Shown here piece after piece: positions 55,832-64,000 of a stretch of DNA of 64,000 nucleotides; position 1 is the first letter of the stretch, and each line of letters starts with the position of its first letter. Source of the stretch: Kitasatospora paranensis (GTDB lineage: Bacteria > Actinomycetota > Actinomycetes > Streptomycetales > Streptomycetaceae). The position numbers and the translations under genes are program-made. Below the pieces are notes generated by a model. It was not told the origin of the DNA. It did not search any database and saw only the letters and a list, made by a program, of their open reading frames with translations. The DNA is taken from the NCBI RefSeq assembly GCF_039544005.1, contig NZ_BAABKV010000001.1, forward strand, positions 5,704,001 through 5,768,000, in the 5' to 3' direction.

Positions 55832-56139
55832 GGCGGCGCGCTCGTCGGGCGACGTGTGCGTGCCGAGGGCCGTGGCGGCCGGTCGGTCGGGCCGGGGGAG
55901 GCGTCCGTACGGTGGTCCATGGCTCCATGCATACCGCGCGGGACCGACAGACCGCGAACGAGACGGGCGCGCGAGGCCGCCGAAGGGGCCTGCAGCGGCC
56001 TCGGTGCGGCCGTCTGCCGACGAATCGTCAGATCAATCCGATTCCAAACCTGTTGTCCCCCGGACGAGGGAGGAAATGCTGACCCCCGGATCTGTCCACA
56101 GGCCCGCCCGGGGGTGGGAAATTGCGTCATCCTTCCGGC
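55832..56139. other. Divergent region recQ / DUF4192 gene
   Basis: About 308 bases. The first 90 may code the true RecQ N-terminus if a base is missing. Bases 56030-56130 are less GC-rich and should hold the promoters. CATCCT at 56128-56133, 6 bases before the ATG at 56140, is a weak leaderless -10 candidate. Confidence 0.35.
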
Positions 56140-57714
56140 ATGAACAACGACGAACGCTCCCCGCAGCCCGCAACCCCGTCCTCCCGCTCGCTCACCGGCA
56201 CGCTCCCGATGCAGATGCGGGGCCCCGCCGACATGGCCGAGATGCTGCCCTACCTGCTCGGCTTCTTCCCCGACGACAGCATCGTGGCGGTCGGCCTCCA
56301 GGGGCCGTCGCTCCACCAGGGCGGAGTGATCCGCATCGACATCCCGGCCGACCCGGAGCAGTGGCCGCAGGTTGCCCGGGACGCGGCCGGGCTGCTCATC
56401 GAGCTCTCCGAGAAGCGGGACCGCCGACCGAGTCAGGTGCTGCTCTACCTCGTCCGGGAGTCCTCGGACACGGCCTGCGGCCCGCCGCCGGGCGGCGGGC
56501 CCCCGCCGTCGACCCTGCCCCCGTCCGTCCCGGCGGTCCCCGAAGGGGTGGGGCCGCCCGACGTCGCACCGGCGGTGACCGAGCTGCGGCCGCTCGCGGA
56601 CGCCCTCGCGGCGGCCTTCGAAGCGGCGGGCGTCGGGGTCAAGGAGTCGCTCTGCGTCTCCCGCGGCCGCTGGTGGTCCTTCCTCTGCCGACGTCCCGGG
56701 TGCTGCGACCCGGCGGGTACGCCCGTCCGTCCCGCGCACCTGCCGAGCCCGATCGCCGCTGCCGCCACCTACGCGGGCCTCGCGCCCCGCGGCAGCCGGA
56801 AGGCCATGGTCGCCGGCCTGGCGCCGGTCGGGCCGCCCACGGCGGACGTGCAGCGGCAGGAGATCGAGCGCGCGGGGCCCCACTTCATCCAGGAGCTGGC
56901 GGCCGGGCGGATGAGCACCGTCGACCGTACTGGCCGCCTGCTCACCGAGGCGATGGCGGCTCTCGCGGCGGGCGCGCGGGAGCTGGATCCGGTGCTCACC
57001 GCCCGGATCCTGCTCGGCCTCCAGGACAAACTGGGCCGTGACCGCGGCGCCGAGCTGGCGGAGCCCGACGAGCTGGCCCGGGCCCAGCGCCTGTGGCGGC
57101 ACCTCGTCCAGCGCTGCGTCAGCCCTTTCGAACACCTGGCGCCGCCCCCGCTGACCCTGCTCGCCTGGACATCCTGGCTGGCCGGCGACACGGCCACCGC
57201 GCGGATCGTCCTCTCCCGGGCCCTGGAGGTCGACCCGGGATACACCCTCGCCCAGTTGCTGTACGAGTCCATCAACGGCGGTCTGCCGCCCGAGCGGCTG
57301 CTGGAGAGCGTCCGCGGCCAGCGGGCCCGGCGGGCCGCGAGCGCACCGCCCGGTGGTCCGTTCGCCGCCGTGGGCTCCTCGGTGGACGGCGACGCGGAGG
57401 CCACCGGCCCGGGGAGTTCCCCCGGCCCGGCCACCGGTGCCGATGCCGGCGCCCCCGCGGACGGCGGGGCCGATCCAGGGACAGCGACGGGGACGGGCAC
57501 CGGCAACCCGACGGCGTCGACGTCCGGGCGCGCGCCGGGATCGGGGGCGCCCGCCGCGACGGGCGCCCCGGCGCGGCCCGAGCCCTGGCGCCCGGCCCCG
57601 CCCGCCCCACGGCCGGCAGGCCGCTCCGCCAGGGCCAGGCCCCGACCGCGCGGCGGCCCGACGGCCCGGCGCGCCCGGGGCTCCGCGGGGCCCGGCCACC
57701 CGGTGCACGGCTGA
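56140..57714 (+). CDS. DUF4192 protein
   Basis: A 524-residue protein of the actinobacterial DUF4192 family (MRGPADMAEMLPYLLGFFPDDSIVAVGL, WSFLCRRPGCCDPAGTPV, AAAATYAGLAPRGSRKAM, LTLLAWTSWLAGDTATARIVLSRALEVDPGYTLAQLL). A TPR-like helical part precedes a disordered Pro/Gly/Ala tail of about 120 residues. Function unknown. ATG 56140 is used; no ribosome site is visible. Confidence 0.85.
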   Translation: MNNDERSPQPATPSSRSLTGTLPMQMRGPADMAEMLPYLLGFFPDDSIVAVGLQGPSLHQGGVIRIDIPADPEQWPQVARDAAGLLIELSEKRDRRPSQVLLYLVRESSDTACGPPPGGGPPPSTLPPSVPAVPEGVGPPDVAPAVTELRPLADALAAAFEAAGVGVKESLCVSRGRWWSFLCRRPGCCDPAGTPVRPAHLPSPIAAAATYAGLAPRGSRKAMVAGLAPVGPPTADVQRQEIERAGPHFIQELAAGRMSTVDRTGRLLTEAMAALAAGARELDPVLTARILLGLQDKLGRDRGAELAEPDELARAQRLWRHLVQRCVSPFEHLAPPPLTLLAWTSWLAGDTATARIVLSRALEVDPGYTLAQLLYESINGGLPPERLLESVRGQRARRAASAPPGGPFAAVGSSVDGDAEATGPGSSPGPATGADAGAPADGGADPGTATGTGTGNPTASTSGRAPGSGAPAATGAPARPEPWRPAPPAPRPAGRSARARPRPRGGPTARRARGSAGPGHPVHG

Positions 57715-57743
57715 CGCGCGCGCCGGCCCCGGCCGGGCCTGTC

Positions 57744-59057
57744 CTAGAGGTCGCCCCGGGCCATCCGCATCAGGTGGTCGAGGACGACCCGGCCGCTGAC
57801 CCGGAGACCGTCGTGCTCCCACTCGTTGGTCACCCAGGGGCGCAGGTTCCCGACGGCCTCGGCCGTCGCCAGGGAGTCGGCGGTGTCCACGTACATGTCG
57901 TCGTGGTAGACGGCGGCGAAGACCGGTACCTCGTTGGCCGCCAGCCGCTCGACGTCGTACAGGTCGGGCCAGTCGCCGCGGTCCGCGAGCAGCTGGGCGG
58001 TCTCCCGCAGCGGCCGCAGCGCCGGGTCGGTCTCGAACATCCAGGGGTAGATCATCTCGCCCGTGAACAGCACGGGAGCGTCCGTGCCGAGCGCCGTCCC
58101 CGCGTCGAACTCGGGGAACTCCTTGCGCACCCGCTCGGCCGCCCACTCCGTACCGCCCGGGCCGACGGACCGCTGGCCGTAGATCGACTCGTGCAGGACG
58201 GCGTAGAGCGGCCCCTGCGCGAACGACAGTTGCGCCTGGGCTCCAGCCAGGAAGGTGTCGGACAGTTCCGGGCCCTCCACGCCGTCCACCCAGGCCTCCT
58301 CCAGCAGGTAGTGCAGCTGGTGCGAGCCCGACCCGCTGCCGAGCAGCAGGCCGAGCGCCTGGAAGGCCCGGACGGTCAGTTCCCCGCCGTCGGGCAGCCG
58401 GGCCGGCTGCTCCGCCAGGTGCGCGGCGATCCGCCGGACGGCCTCGACGTCCGCCGGGTAGCGCCGGTAGTGCGCCGCGTTCTTGCGGGCCACCCGCGGG
58501 TAGGCGGCGCGGTACACGTCCTCCGCGGAGCTGCGCAGACCGGCCAGCCCGCCGGTCACGTACGCCTCGCGGACGCCCTCGGGCGCCAGCGACAGGTAGG
58601 TGAGCGTGCAGAAGCCGCCGAAGCTCTGGCCCAGCAGGCTCCAGCGGCCCTGCTCGCCGAGCAGCGTGCGGCGGATCAGCTCCGCGTCCCGCACGATCGA
58701 GTCGGCGCGGAAGTGCGCCAGGTACTCGGCCTGCTGCTCGGGGCTGCCGAGGCGGGCGAGGGTCTGCCGGTTGGCCGGCGTGGAGCGGCCCGTGCCGCGC
58801 TGGTCGAGCAGCAGCACCCGGTGGTCGTCCAGTGCCCTGGCCAGCCAGCTGTCCGCTCCCAGGGGGCGGCCCGCCTTCCCGCCGGGGCCGCCCTGGAGGT
58901 ACACCAGCCACGGCAGCGCGTCGTTCTCGCGGCCCGCGGCCACGACCTCCCGGGCGTACACCTCGATCCGCTCACCGTCCGGTCGCCGGTGGTCGAGCGG
59001 CACCCGGAAGACGTGGTCGGTCGTGACGATCCCGGGCAGCCGGTGGACGGTGGACAT
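57744..59057 (-). CDS. Alpha/beta hydrolase, peptidase S33 (prolyl aminopeptidase-like)
   Basis: A 437-residue cytosolic hydrolase. The oxyanion-hole segment is VYLQGGPGGKAG, the nucleophile elbow GQSFGG (Ser), LLLDQRGTGRS is typical of the family, and the catalytic His is probably in the C-terminal NEWEHDGL. No signal peptide is present. Prolyl iminopeptidases are about this length. ATG 59057 follows GAGGAG. It is convergent with the DUF4192 gene (29-base gap) and divergent from the debranching-type gene. Confidence 0.88.
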   Translation of the reverse strand: MSTVHRLPGIVTTDHVFRVPLDHRRPDGERIEVYAREVVAAGRENDALPWLVYLQGGPGGKAGRPLGADSWLARALDDHRVLLLDQRGTGRSTPANRQTLARLGSPEQQAEYLAHFRADSIVRDAELIRRTLLGEQGRWSLLGQSFGGFCTLTYLSLAPEGVREAYVTGGLAGLRSSAEDVYRAAYPRVARKNAAHYRRYPADVEAVRRIAAHLAEQPARLPDGGELTVRAFQALGLLLGSGSGSHQLHYLLEEAWVDGVEGPELSDTFLAGAQAQLSFAQGPLYAVLHESIYGQRSVGPGGTEWAAERVRKEFPEFDAGTALGTDAPVLFTGEMIYPWMFETDPALRPLRETAQLLADRGDWPDLYDVERLAANEVPVFAAVYHDDMYVDTADSLATAEAVGNLRPWVTNEWEHDGLRVSGRVVLDHLMRMARGDL

Positions 59058-59585
59058 GGAACTCCTCGGTACGTGCTGTTCGCAGGCCTGGCACAGCGGG
59101 CGCCGAAGGGTGTTCCCGGTGCGTCCGCCGGCGCCTTCGCACCGTATCCTGACGGCGAACGGGAGCCGGTGGGGGAGGCCACGAAGGTGGCGGAGTCACC
59201 GCCGGCGGCCTGGTCGGGCCGGGTCGCAGGGGGCGACGGAGGTCCGGCCGAGCAGTTGCTCCGGACGGCGCGCCACCGCAGCCGCGCACACCGGCGTGAC
59301 TTGTGAGAGGTGCAGGGCGTTCATCCAGCGGGGCGTCGGCGGCAGCATCCGTCCGACGGCCTGCGCCGAGCCGACCCGTTCCACGACATCGGCGTACCCG
59401 CCGACCCGGCGACCGGCCCCGCCCCGCGGCGGGACGGCCGACCTGGCCGGTCGCGCCGGCACGACCCGGGCCTGCTCCCACCGACCGACCTGCCCCCGAC
59501 GGGCAGCGCAGCACAGACCGCGAACGAGCACGCTCGTGGTCGACCGGCCCCGCAGCAGCCGGCCGACCCAGGGGAGGAGAACCCG
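59058..59585. other. Long divergent intergenic region
   Basis: 528 bases between the hydrolase and the debranching-type gene. Frames are open but look like GC-rich non-coding DNA (Arg/Pro/Gly/Ala only). TATCCT at 59145-59150 is a possible -10 for a transcript with a 430-base leader. A GGGGAGGAG ribosome site lies at 59571-59579. Confidence 0.4.
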
Positions 59586-62149
59586 GTGACCGCCACCAGG
59601 CCGCCACAGCCAGAGCCGGGACAGGCATCGCCCCCGCCGCCCGCACCCGGGGCAGCGCCCGCGGGCCGCCCCGTCGTTCCTCCGCGTCCGCCCGCCGCAC
59701 CGCCCGGTGCCTTCCCGACGGGAGCGCCGTCGGCTCCTCCGTCCGGGCCGCCCACGGCACCCCCGCCGCCTCCGCCCGGCGCGCCGTCCGCGCCGTTCGG
59801 CGCACCGCCGCGTCCGGCCGGTGCGCCGCCTCTGCAGGGCGGCCCCGGGGCCGCCGGTGTTCCCGGTGCGATGGCGGGTGCCCCGCCGTTCGTCCCGTCC
59901 TTCACCCCGTCCGGGGCACCCTCCTTCGCCCCGCCGGGTGCACCGGCCGCCGCCCCGCCGCCGGTTCCGCCGGCCGGGCCGCCGCCCGCGCCCTTCGGCC
60001 CGCCGCCGGGGGCGTTCGGCGCCGGGCCGGCCCCGGTCGGGCAGCAGCGCCCGACGGCGCCGCGGCCGCAGACCGTGACGGCCCACGACGCCGTGCTCTG
60101 CGTCTCCGCACCGGCGATGGCCGCCTCCGGTCCCGACGGGCAGCTCCGCGGCCAGGGGCTCCAGGGCTTCTACCGCGCGGGCATCCGCACCCTGGCCAGG
60201 ATGGAGATCCGGCTCGGCGGGATCGAGCCGATGCCGCTGCAGGGCGCGCTCTCCTCCTCCGCCGAAGCGCGCTTCGTGGGGGCGGTCCGCGTCCCCGGCG
60301 ACCCGGATCCTGATCCCGCACTCATGGTCGAGCGCCTGCGCCACGCCGACGGCTCCGAGACCGTCACCGTCCGCAACGCCGGCGGCCGCCCGGCGCGGCT
60401 GCCGCTGGAGATCGCCTTCGGCACCGACCTGGGGCTGCTGACCGAGATCGCCGGCGGCCAGCGGTCCGCCGACCTGCCGAGCCAGGTGCAGTCGGCCGGC
60501 CTGCGCTGGGCCGGCCACGGTCGCAGCGCGACCGTCTCGGCGCGGCCCACTCCGCACGCGGTGCTGGCGGGTGCGGGTGTGCTCCGCTGGGATCTGGAGG
60601 TCCAGCCGGGCGCCCGCTGGTCGGTCGAACTGAAGACCGCGCTGGAGAGCGCGCCACCCGGCGCGCGTCCGCCCGCGGGGCGCGGACAGAGCGTCCCACT
60701 GCCGTGGGCGGAGCCCGAGGTGCGGTGCGACGACGCGCGCGCACAGCGCCTGCTGACCCGGTCGCTGGACTCGCTCGGCTCCCTGCTGATCGCGGACGCG
60801 GACCGTCCCACCGACCTCTACGCCGCCTCCGGCGCCCCGTGGCGCTTCGGTCTGACCGCTGCCGACGCACTCTGGGCGGCACGGCTGACCCTGCCCCTGG
60901 GGACGCGGTTGGCGGCGGGCACCCTCCGGGCGCTGGCACGGCGGCAGCAGACCGGTACCGGACCGGTTGGCGCGGTCGGCGGCGGACCGGCCGGCGCGTC
61001 GGCCTCGGGCCAGCCGGCCGGGGCCGCGGCTCCGGGGAGGCGTCCCGTCACGACGGCCTGATCCCCGGCCCGATGCGGCACGGCGGCCCCGAGCTGCCCC
61101 CGTCCTGCACCGCGACCGAAGCCACCCTGCTGTTCGTCACCGTGCTGGCCGAGGCCTGGCGTTGGGGGTTGCCCCGGCACGAGGTGATAGAGCTGCTGCC
61201 CGCGGTCGAACGTGCCCTGGGCGCCTTGCGGGCAGGAGTGGCCGAAGGGTCGGACGGGCCCGAGGGATTCGTCCTCGACCTCGGCCGTTCCGCCGAGGAG
61301 CGCGCGGCCCGGCCGGCGGCCGCCCGCTGCGAGGTGCAGGCCCAGGCGTACCGCGCGGCGATGCACGGCGCCGAGTTGCTGGCCGCCTTCGGCAGACCCG
61401 GTGCGGCCGGGTGGCGCACCTGGGCCGCCGCCCTGCGGGAACGCTTCCGTGAGCAGTTCTGGGTGGACGACCTGTCGGGTGGCCGCCCGGCGGCCGCGCT
61501 GCTCGCCGGCGGCCGCACGGTGCCCGCCGTGGCGTCCACGTTCGTCCACCTGCTCGACGTCGGCCTGTCCACCAGCGGAGACCTGCACGAGAGCCTCCTC
61601 GACCGTGAGCAGACCAGGCTGCTGGCCCAGCGGCTGGCCGCACCCGAACTGGACTGCGGCTGGGGCTTGCGGACGCTGAGCGCCAAGTCGCCGCGGTTCA
61701 ACCCGCTCGGCCACCGCAGCGGGGCGGTCCGCGTCCACGAGACGGCGCTGGCCGTCTCGGGGCTCGCCGACGCGGGGTTCGAACGTGAGGCAGGCGTGCT
61801 GCTGGAGGGGCTTCTCGGCGCCTCCGAGTACTTCGAGGGCCGCCCACCGGAGATGTACGCCGGGGAGCAGCGGGTGACCGGGTCCCCGCCGGTTCCGCAC
61901 CCGGCGGCCTGCCGGCCCGCCGCCCTGTCCGCCGCAGCCGGGGTGCACCTGATACTCGCGCTGGCAGGTGTCCGTCCCGACGTGCCGGCCGGCCGGGTGG
62001 TGGTCCGGCCCGCGAGCACGACACCTCTCGGTGAGCTCCAGCTCACCGGGCTGAGGGTGGCCGGCGAGCCGTTCTCCGTCCGGGTCAGCCGGATCGGTGT
62101 CGCCGTGGTGGAGGAGGCATCGCCCCAGCTCCAGCTGGGCGCCGGCTGA
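59586..62149 (+). CDS. Glycogen-debranching-enzyme-like protein (frameshifted)
   Basis: A protein of 854 residues after repair. GTG 59586 follows GGGGAGGAG. Residues 1-165 are a Pro/Ala/Gly-rich tail. The N-terminal debranching domain (GDE_N_bis type, about 165-360: DAVLCVSAPAMAASGPDGQLRGQGLQGFYRAG) is followed by an (alpha/alpha)6-barrel part. A missing G in the run at 61034-61037 (SAPGEASRHDGLIPGP after repair) splits them. The C-terminal part has WGLRTLSAKSPRFNPLGHRSGAVRVHE, the segment of amylo-alpha-1,6-glucosidases that carries acidic residues, but I see no clean catalytic Asp/Glu pair. Function in glycogen or trehalose/maltose turnover is likely but unproven. Confidence 0.8.
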
Positions 62150-62155
62150 CGCGAC

Positions 62156-62174
62156 GGCCGGGGAGACCCCGGCC
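62156..62174 (+). terminator. Hairpin after the debranching-type gene
   Basis: An 8-base stem GGCCGGGG/CCCCGGCC (62156-62163 with 62167-62174), loop of 3, 7 bases after the stop. Confidence 0.5.
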
Positions 62175-62275
62175 CGGCGAGTCGGCCCCGTGGGTCGCGG
62201 CTGGTCGCGGCGGCCTGCCCGCAGGGCCCCGGTTCGGTCCTGCGGGTACCCGGGGCGGGCTTGTCGGAGTCTGTG

Positions 62276-62298
62276 ATTATCGTCAGAGAGACGACTAT
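62276..62298. promoter_or_regulatory. Candidate NrtR operator
   Basis: ATTATCGTC at 62276-62284 and GACGACTAT at 62290-62298 form an inverted repeat (7 of 9 pairs) around a 5-base spacer. It overlaps the -10 box of the NUDIX regulator gene. Confidence 0.5.
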
Positions 62299-62309
62299 GA
62301 TCGTCGCCA
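62296..62309 (+). promoter_or_regulatory. Leaderless promoter -10 of the NrtR-like gene
   Basis: TATGAT at 62296-62301, 7 bases, then ATG 62309. The upstream ATG at 62297 lies inside this box and is therefore not the start. Confidence 0.6.
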
Positions 62310-63052
62310 TGTCGCGCTATGACCCGTCGGCCTTCCCTCCGTTCGCCGTCACCGTCGACCTGGTGGTGCTGACCGTGCGGGATCACGCACTCTGCGCGCT
62401 GCTGGTCAGACGCGGCGAGCCGCCCTTCCAGGGGTACTGGGCGCTGCCCGGCGGTTTCGTGCGGCCCGACGAGGGCCTCGCGGAGGCGGCCTCGCGCGAA
62501 CTCGCCGAGGAGACCGGCCTGCGAGCCCACTCGGCGCCGGGTCACGCCGACACCGGCGTGCACCTGGAGCAGTTGGCCACCTACGGCCACCCGCAGCGCG
62601 ATCCGCGCATGCGCGTGGTCAGCGTCGCGCACCTCGTACTGGCGCCGGACCTGCCGACGCCGCGCCCCGGCGGCGACGCCAGCAGCGCCCGCTGGGCCCC
62701 GGTCGGCGACCTGCTGGGCGACGCCCCGGCCGACGGGGTCCCGCTCGCCTTCGACCACGGCCGGATCCTGGCCGACGGGGTCGAGCGTGCCCGTTCGAAG
62801 ATCGAGTACTCGTCGCTGGCCACCGCCTTCTGCCCGCCGGAGTTCACCGTCGGTGAGCTGCGCCGGGTGTACGAGGCGGTCTGGGGCGTGGTCCTGGACC
62901 CGCGCAACTTCCACCGGAAGGTCACCGGCACGCCGGGCTTCCTGCTGCCTTCCGGCGGCACGACGACCCGTCAGGGCGGTCGGCCGGCACAGCTGTTCAC
63001 GGCCGGCGGAGCCACCGTGCTCAACCCCCCGATGCTCCGCCCTGAAGCCTGA
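62309..63052 (+). CDS. NrtR-type transcriptional regulator (NUDIX + winged helix)
   Basis: A 247-residue protein. Residues about 15-150 are a NUDIX fold with G-P-x(n)-REx2EETG (GGFVRPDEGLAEAASRELAEETGL), but such regulators usually bind rather than cleave ADP-ribose. The C-terminal 80 residues (PPEFTVGELRRVYEAVWGVVLDPRNFHRKVTGTPGFL) are the NrtR winged helix. NrtR proteins repress NAD synthesis or sugar-use genes. No NAD gene is adjacent. An operator over its promoter suggests autoregulation. The stop lies in a tandem CCTGAAG repeat. Confidence 0.85.
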   Translation: MSRYDPSAFPPFAVTVDLVVLTVRDHALCALLVRRGEPPFQGYWALPGGFVRPDEGLAEAASRELAEETGLRAHSAPGHADTGVHLEQLATYGHPQRDPRMRVVSVAHLVLAPDLPTPRPGGDASSARWAPVGDLLGDAPADGVPLAFDHGRILADGVERARSKIEYSSLATAFCPPEFTVGELRRVYEAVWGVVLDPRNFHRKVTGTPGFLLPSGGTTTRQGGRPAQLFTAGGATVLNPPMLRPEA

Positions 63053-63082
63053 AGCCTGAAGCCTGAAGCCTGACTCCTGACG
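63041..63082. repeat. Tandem heptamer repeat across the nrtR-like stop codon
   Basis: CCTGAAG is repeated four times at 63041-63068, followed by two degenerate units (CCTGACT, CCTGACG). The unit length is not a multiple of three, so copy-number change would alter the C-terminus of the regulator. The stop TGA at 63050-63052 lies in the second unit. Confidence 0.75.
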
Positions 63083-63380
63083 CCCTGACGTCCCGCCCCT
63101 CCGCCTGCCTGACGGTCGGGGGCCGGGCACAGCGGACGAGGGCCGGGGTTGCGATGGGGGCGCGCCGTTGGGGGCGTGCGACGGGGCGCGGGGGCGGCCT
63201 TTGGGGCGCTGACCGTGGTCCTCGGTCCCCTGATCGGGTGAGCTCGGCGGGCGCGCCTCGGTCCGGCCATCCGTCATGCCCGGAATCTCCGCTGCCGCGC
63301 CCTAGGGTGCTGGCGCGGGCACGCCCGGACACCACCGTGCCTCGCGACCCGGTCCGGCCGAGGGATGGGAGCAGGCAGTG
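63083..63380. other. Intergenic region before the ABC ATPase gene
   Basis: About 300 bases with no supported gene. TAGGGT at 63304-63309 is a likely -10; transcription from about 63316 would give a 65-base leader containing GGGATGGGAG before the ATG at 63381. Confidence 0.4.
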
Positions 63381-64000
63381 ATGATCCAGGTCACCGGACT
63401 GACCAAGGTCTACCGGCGCGGTCGGCCTCCGGCCCTGCTGGACCTGAGCTTCGACGCCCGCCCCGGTACCGTCACCGTTCTGCTCGGCGAGGGGGCGCGG
63501 GCAAGAGCACCGCGCTGCGCCTCATGGTGGAGCTGGACCGCGGGCGGGGCGCCACCCTGTTCGACGGCCGGACGTACCGGCGCCTGCGTCACCCGGAGCG
63601 CCAGGTCGGGGTGATGCTCCCGATGGGCCGGTCGGCGGTCGGCCACCCGGGTCGACGGGCCGCCGACCATCTGCGGATGCTGGCCGCCTCCATCGGGGTG
63701 CCGCTGGAGCGCGCCGACGAACTGCTGGAGCAGACCAGGCTCGCCGGCGTCGCGGGACACCGCCTGCGGACCTTCTCCCCGGGCATGCACCGTCGGCTCG
63801 CCCTCGCCGCCGCGCTGCTGGGCCGCCCCGCGGTGCTGCTGCTGGACGCGCCGACCGAGGGCCTTCCCGTGCGCGGCAGCGAGTGGTTCCAGGCGTTTCT
63901 TCGCTCCTTCGCGGTCGCGGGCGGCAACGTCGTCGTCTCCACGCGCTACCCGCAGGAGGCCGCGGTGCTGGGCGACCGGGTGGTCACGCTGGACGCGGGC
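63381..64000 (+). CDS. ABC transporter ATPase with degenerate Walker B (frameshifted, 3' end cut)
   Basis: An ABC-2-type exporter ATPase of the drug/antibiotic-resistance type. ATG 63381 gives MIQVTGLTKVYRRGRPPALLDLSF. One G is missing from the run at 63491-63495; after repair the P-loop is GEGGAGKSTALRLM. Later: the signature-like FSPGMHRRLALAAALL and a Walker B reading VLLLDAPTEG, with Ala (63848-63850) in place of the catalytic Glu and no D-loop Asp (GLPVRG for GLDPxG). The frame is open to the window end. The ATPase may be weak or dead. The permease partner would lie further on. Confidence 0.75.

Noticed and set aside
55630..58911. A 1093-residue minus-strand frame over recQ, the DUF4192 gene and the hydrolase
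   Set aside because: Same cause: composition is Arg/Pro/Ala/Gly-rich and it contradicts the clear genes in other frames.
63041..63082. A CRISPR-like repeat
   Set aside because: Seven-base units without spacers; it is a simple tandem repeat. No CRISPR array or cas gene is present in the window.

Overview
The window is high-GC actinobacterial chromosome, almost certainly Streptomyces or a close relative such as Kitasatospora. Evidence: about 70+% GC with strong third-position bias, a complete conservon (sensor-like ATPase, roadblock protein, DUF742 protein, small GTPase, cytochromes P450), a B12-dependent ribonucleotide reductase behind nrdR, many GTG starts, and a core gene order (gluA, miaB, miaA, dapF, rshA, hflX, siderophore genes, dinG, lexA, nrdR, nrdJ, rnhB, recQ) that I recall as the S. 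coelicolor SCO577x-582x region.

Layout. 1-4330: end of a glutamate-type ABC ATPase gene, a two-component pair and a TAXI-type solute-binding protein. 4397-13850: tRNA modification (miaB, miaA), lysine/cell-wall precursor supply (dapF), a second RelA/SpoT-type protein and the ribosome-associated GTPase HflX. 13915-16241: two tandem paralogous secreted serine proteases. 16542-22135: an aerobactin-like NRPS-independent siderophore operon whose central gene fuses an IucB-like acetyltransferase to an IucD-like lysine N-monooxygenase. 22149-29086: SOS and dNTP block (dinG, lexA, nrdR, nrdJ). 29210-32699: MarR-controlled MFS exporter and a lipoprotein. 32842-34151: small genes, including an HTH/Clp-N pair with a very clear operator-promoter. 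34285-39766: conservon with two P450s. 40019-43436: sugar ABC importer. 43595-48475: a large secreted multidomain protein and a DUF4173 membrane protein. 48556-50973: divergent MFS/TetR pair. 51167-57714: rnhB, two unknowns, a RecQ-phosphoribosyltransferase fusion and a DUF4192 protein. 57744-64000: S33 hydrolase, glycogen-debranching-like protein, NrtR-like regulator and the start of an ABC ATPase.

Two things dominate the reading. First, at least eleven otherwise normal genes or gene segments are broken by single or double base deletions, nearly all inside G or C runs of four or more, and every one is repaired by adding G/C back. This looks like homopolymer undercalling in an unpolished assembly, so those genes are annotated as frameshifted CDS, not as true pseudogenes. 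Second, the regulatory DNA is unusually legible: paired operators lie on core promoters (HTH/Clp-N, TetR/MFS, MarR/MFS, NrtR), a pair of NrdR boxes sits 32 bp apart, an SOS box precedes lexA, several genes have a TANNNT box 6-7 bp before the start codon (leaderless mRNA), and convergent genes are separated by perfect 14-23 bp hairpins. I saw no tRNA, rRNA, CRISPR array, insertion sequence or prophage.
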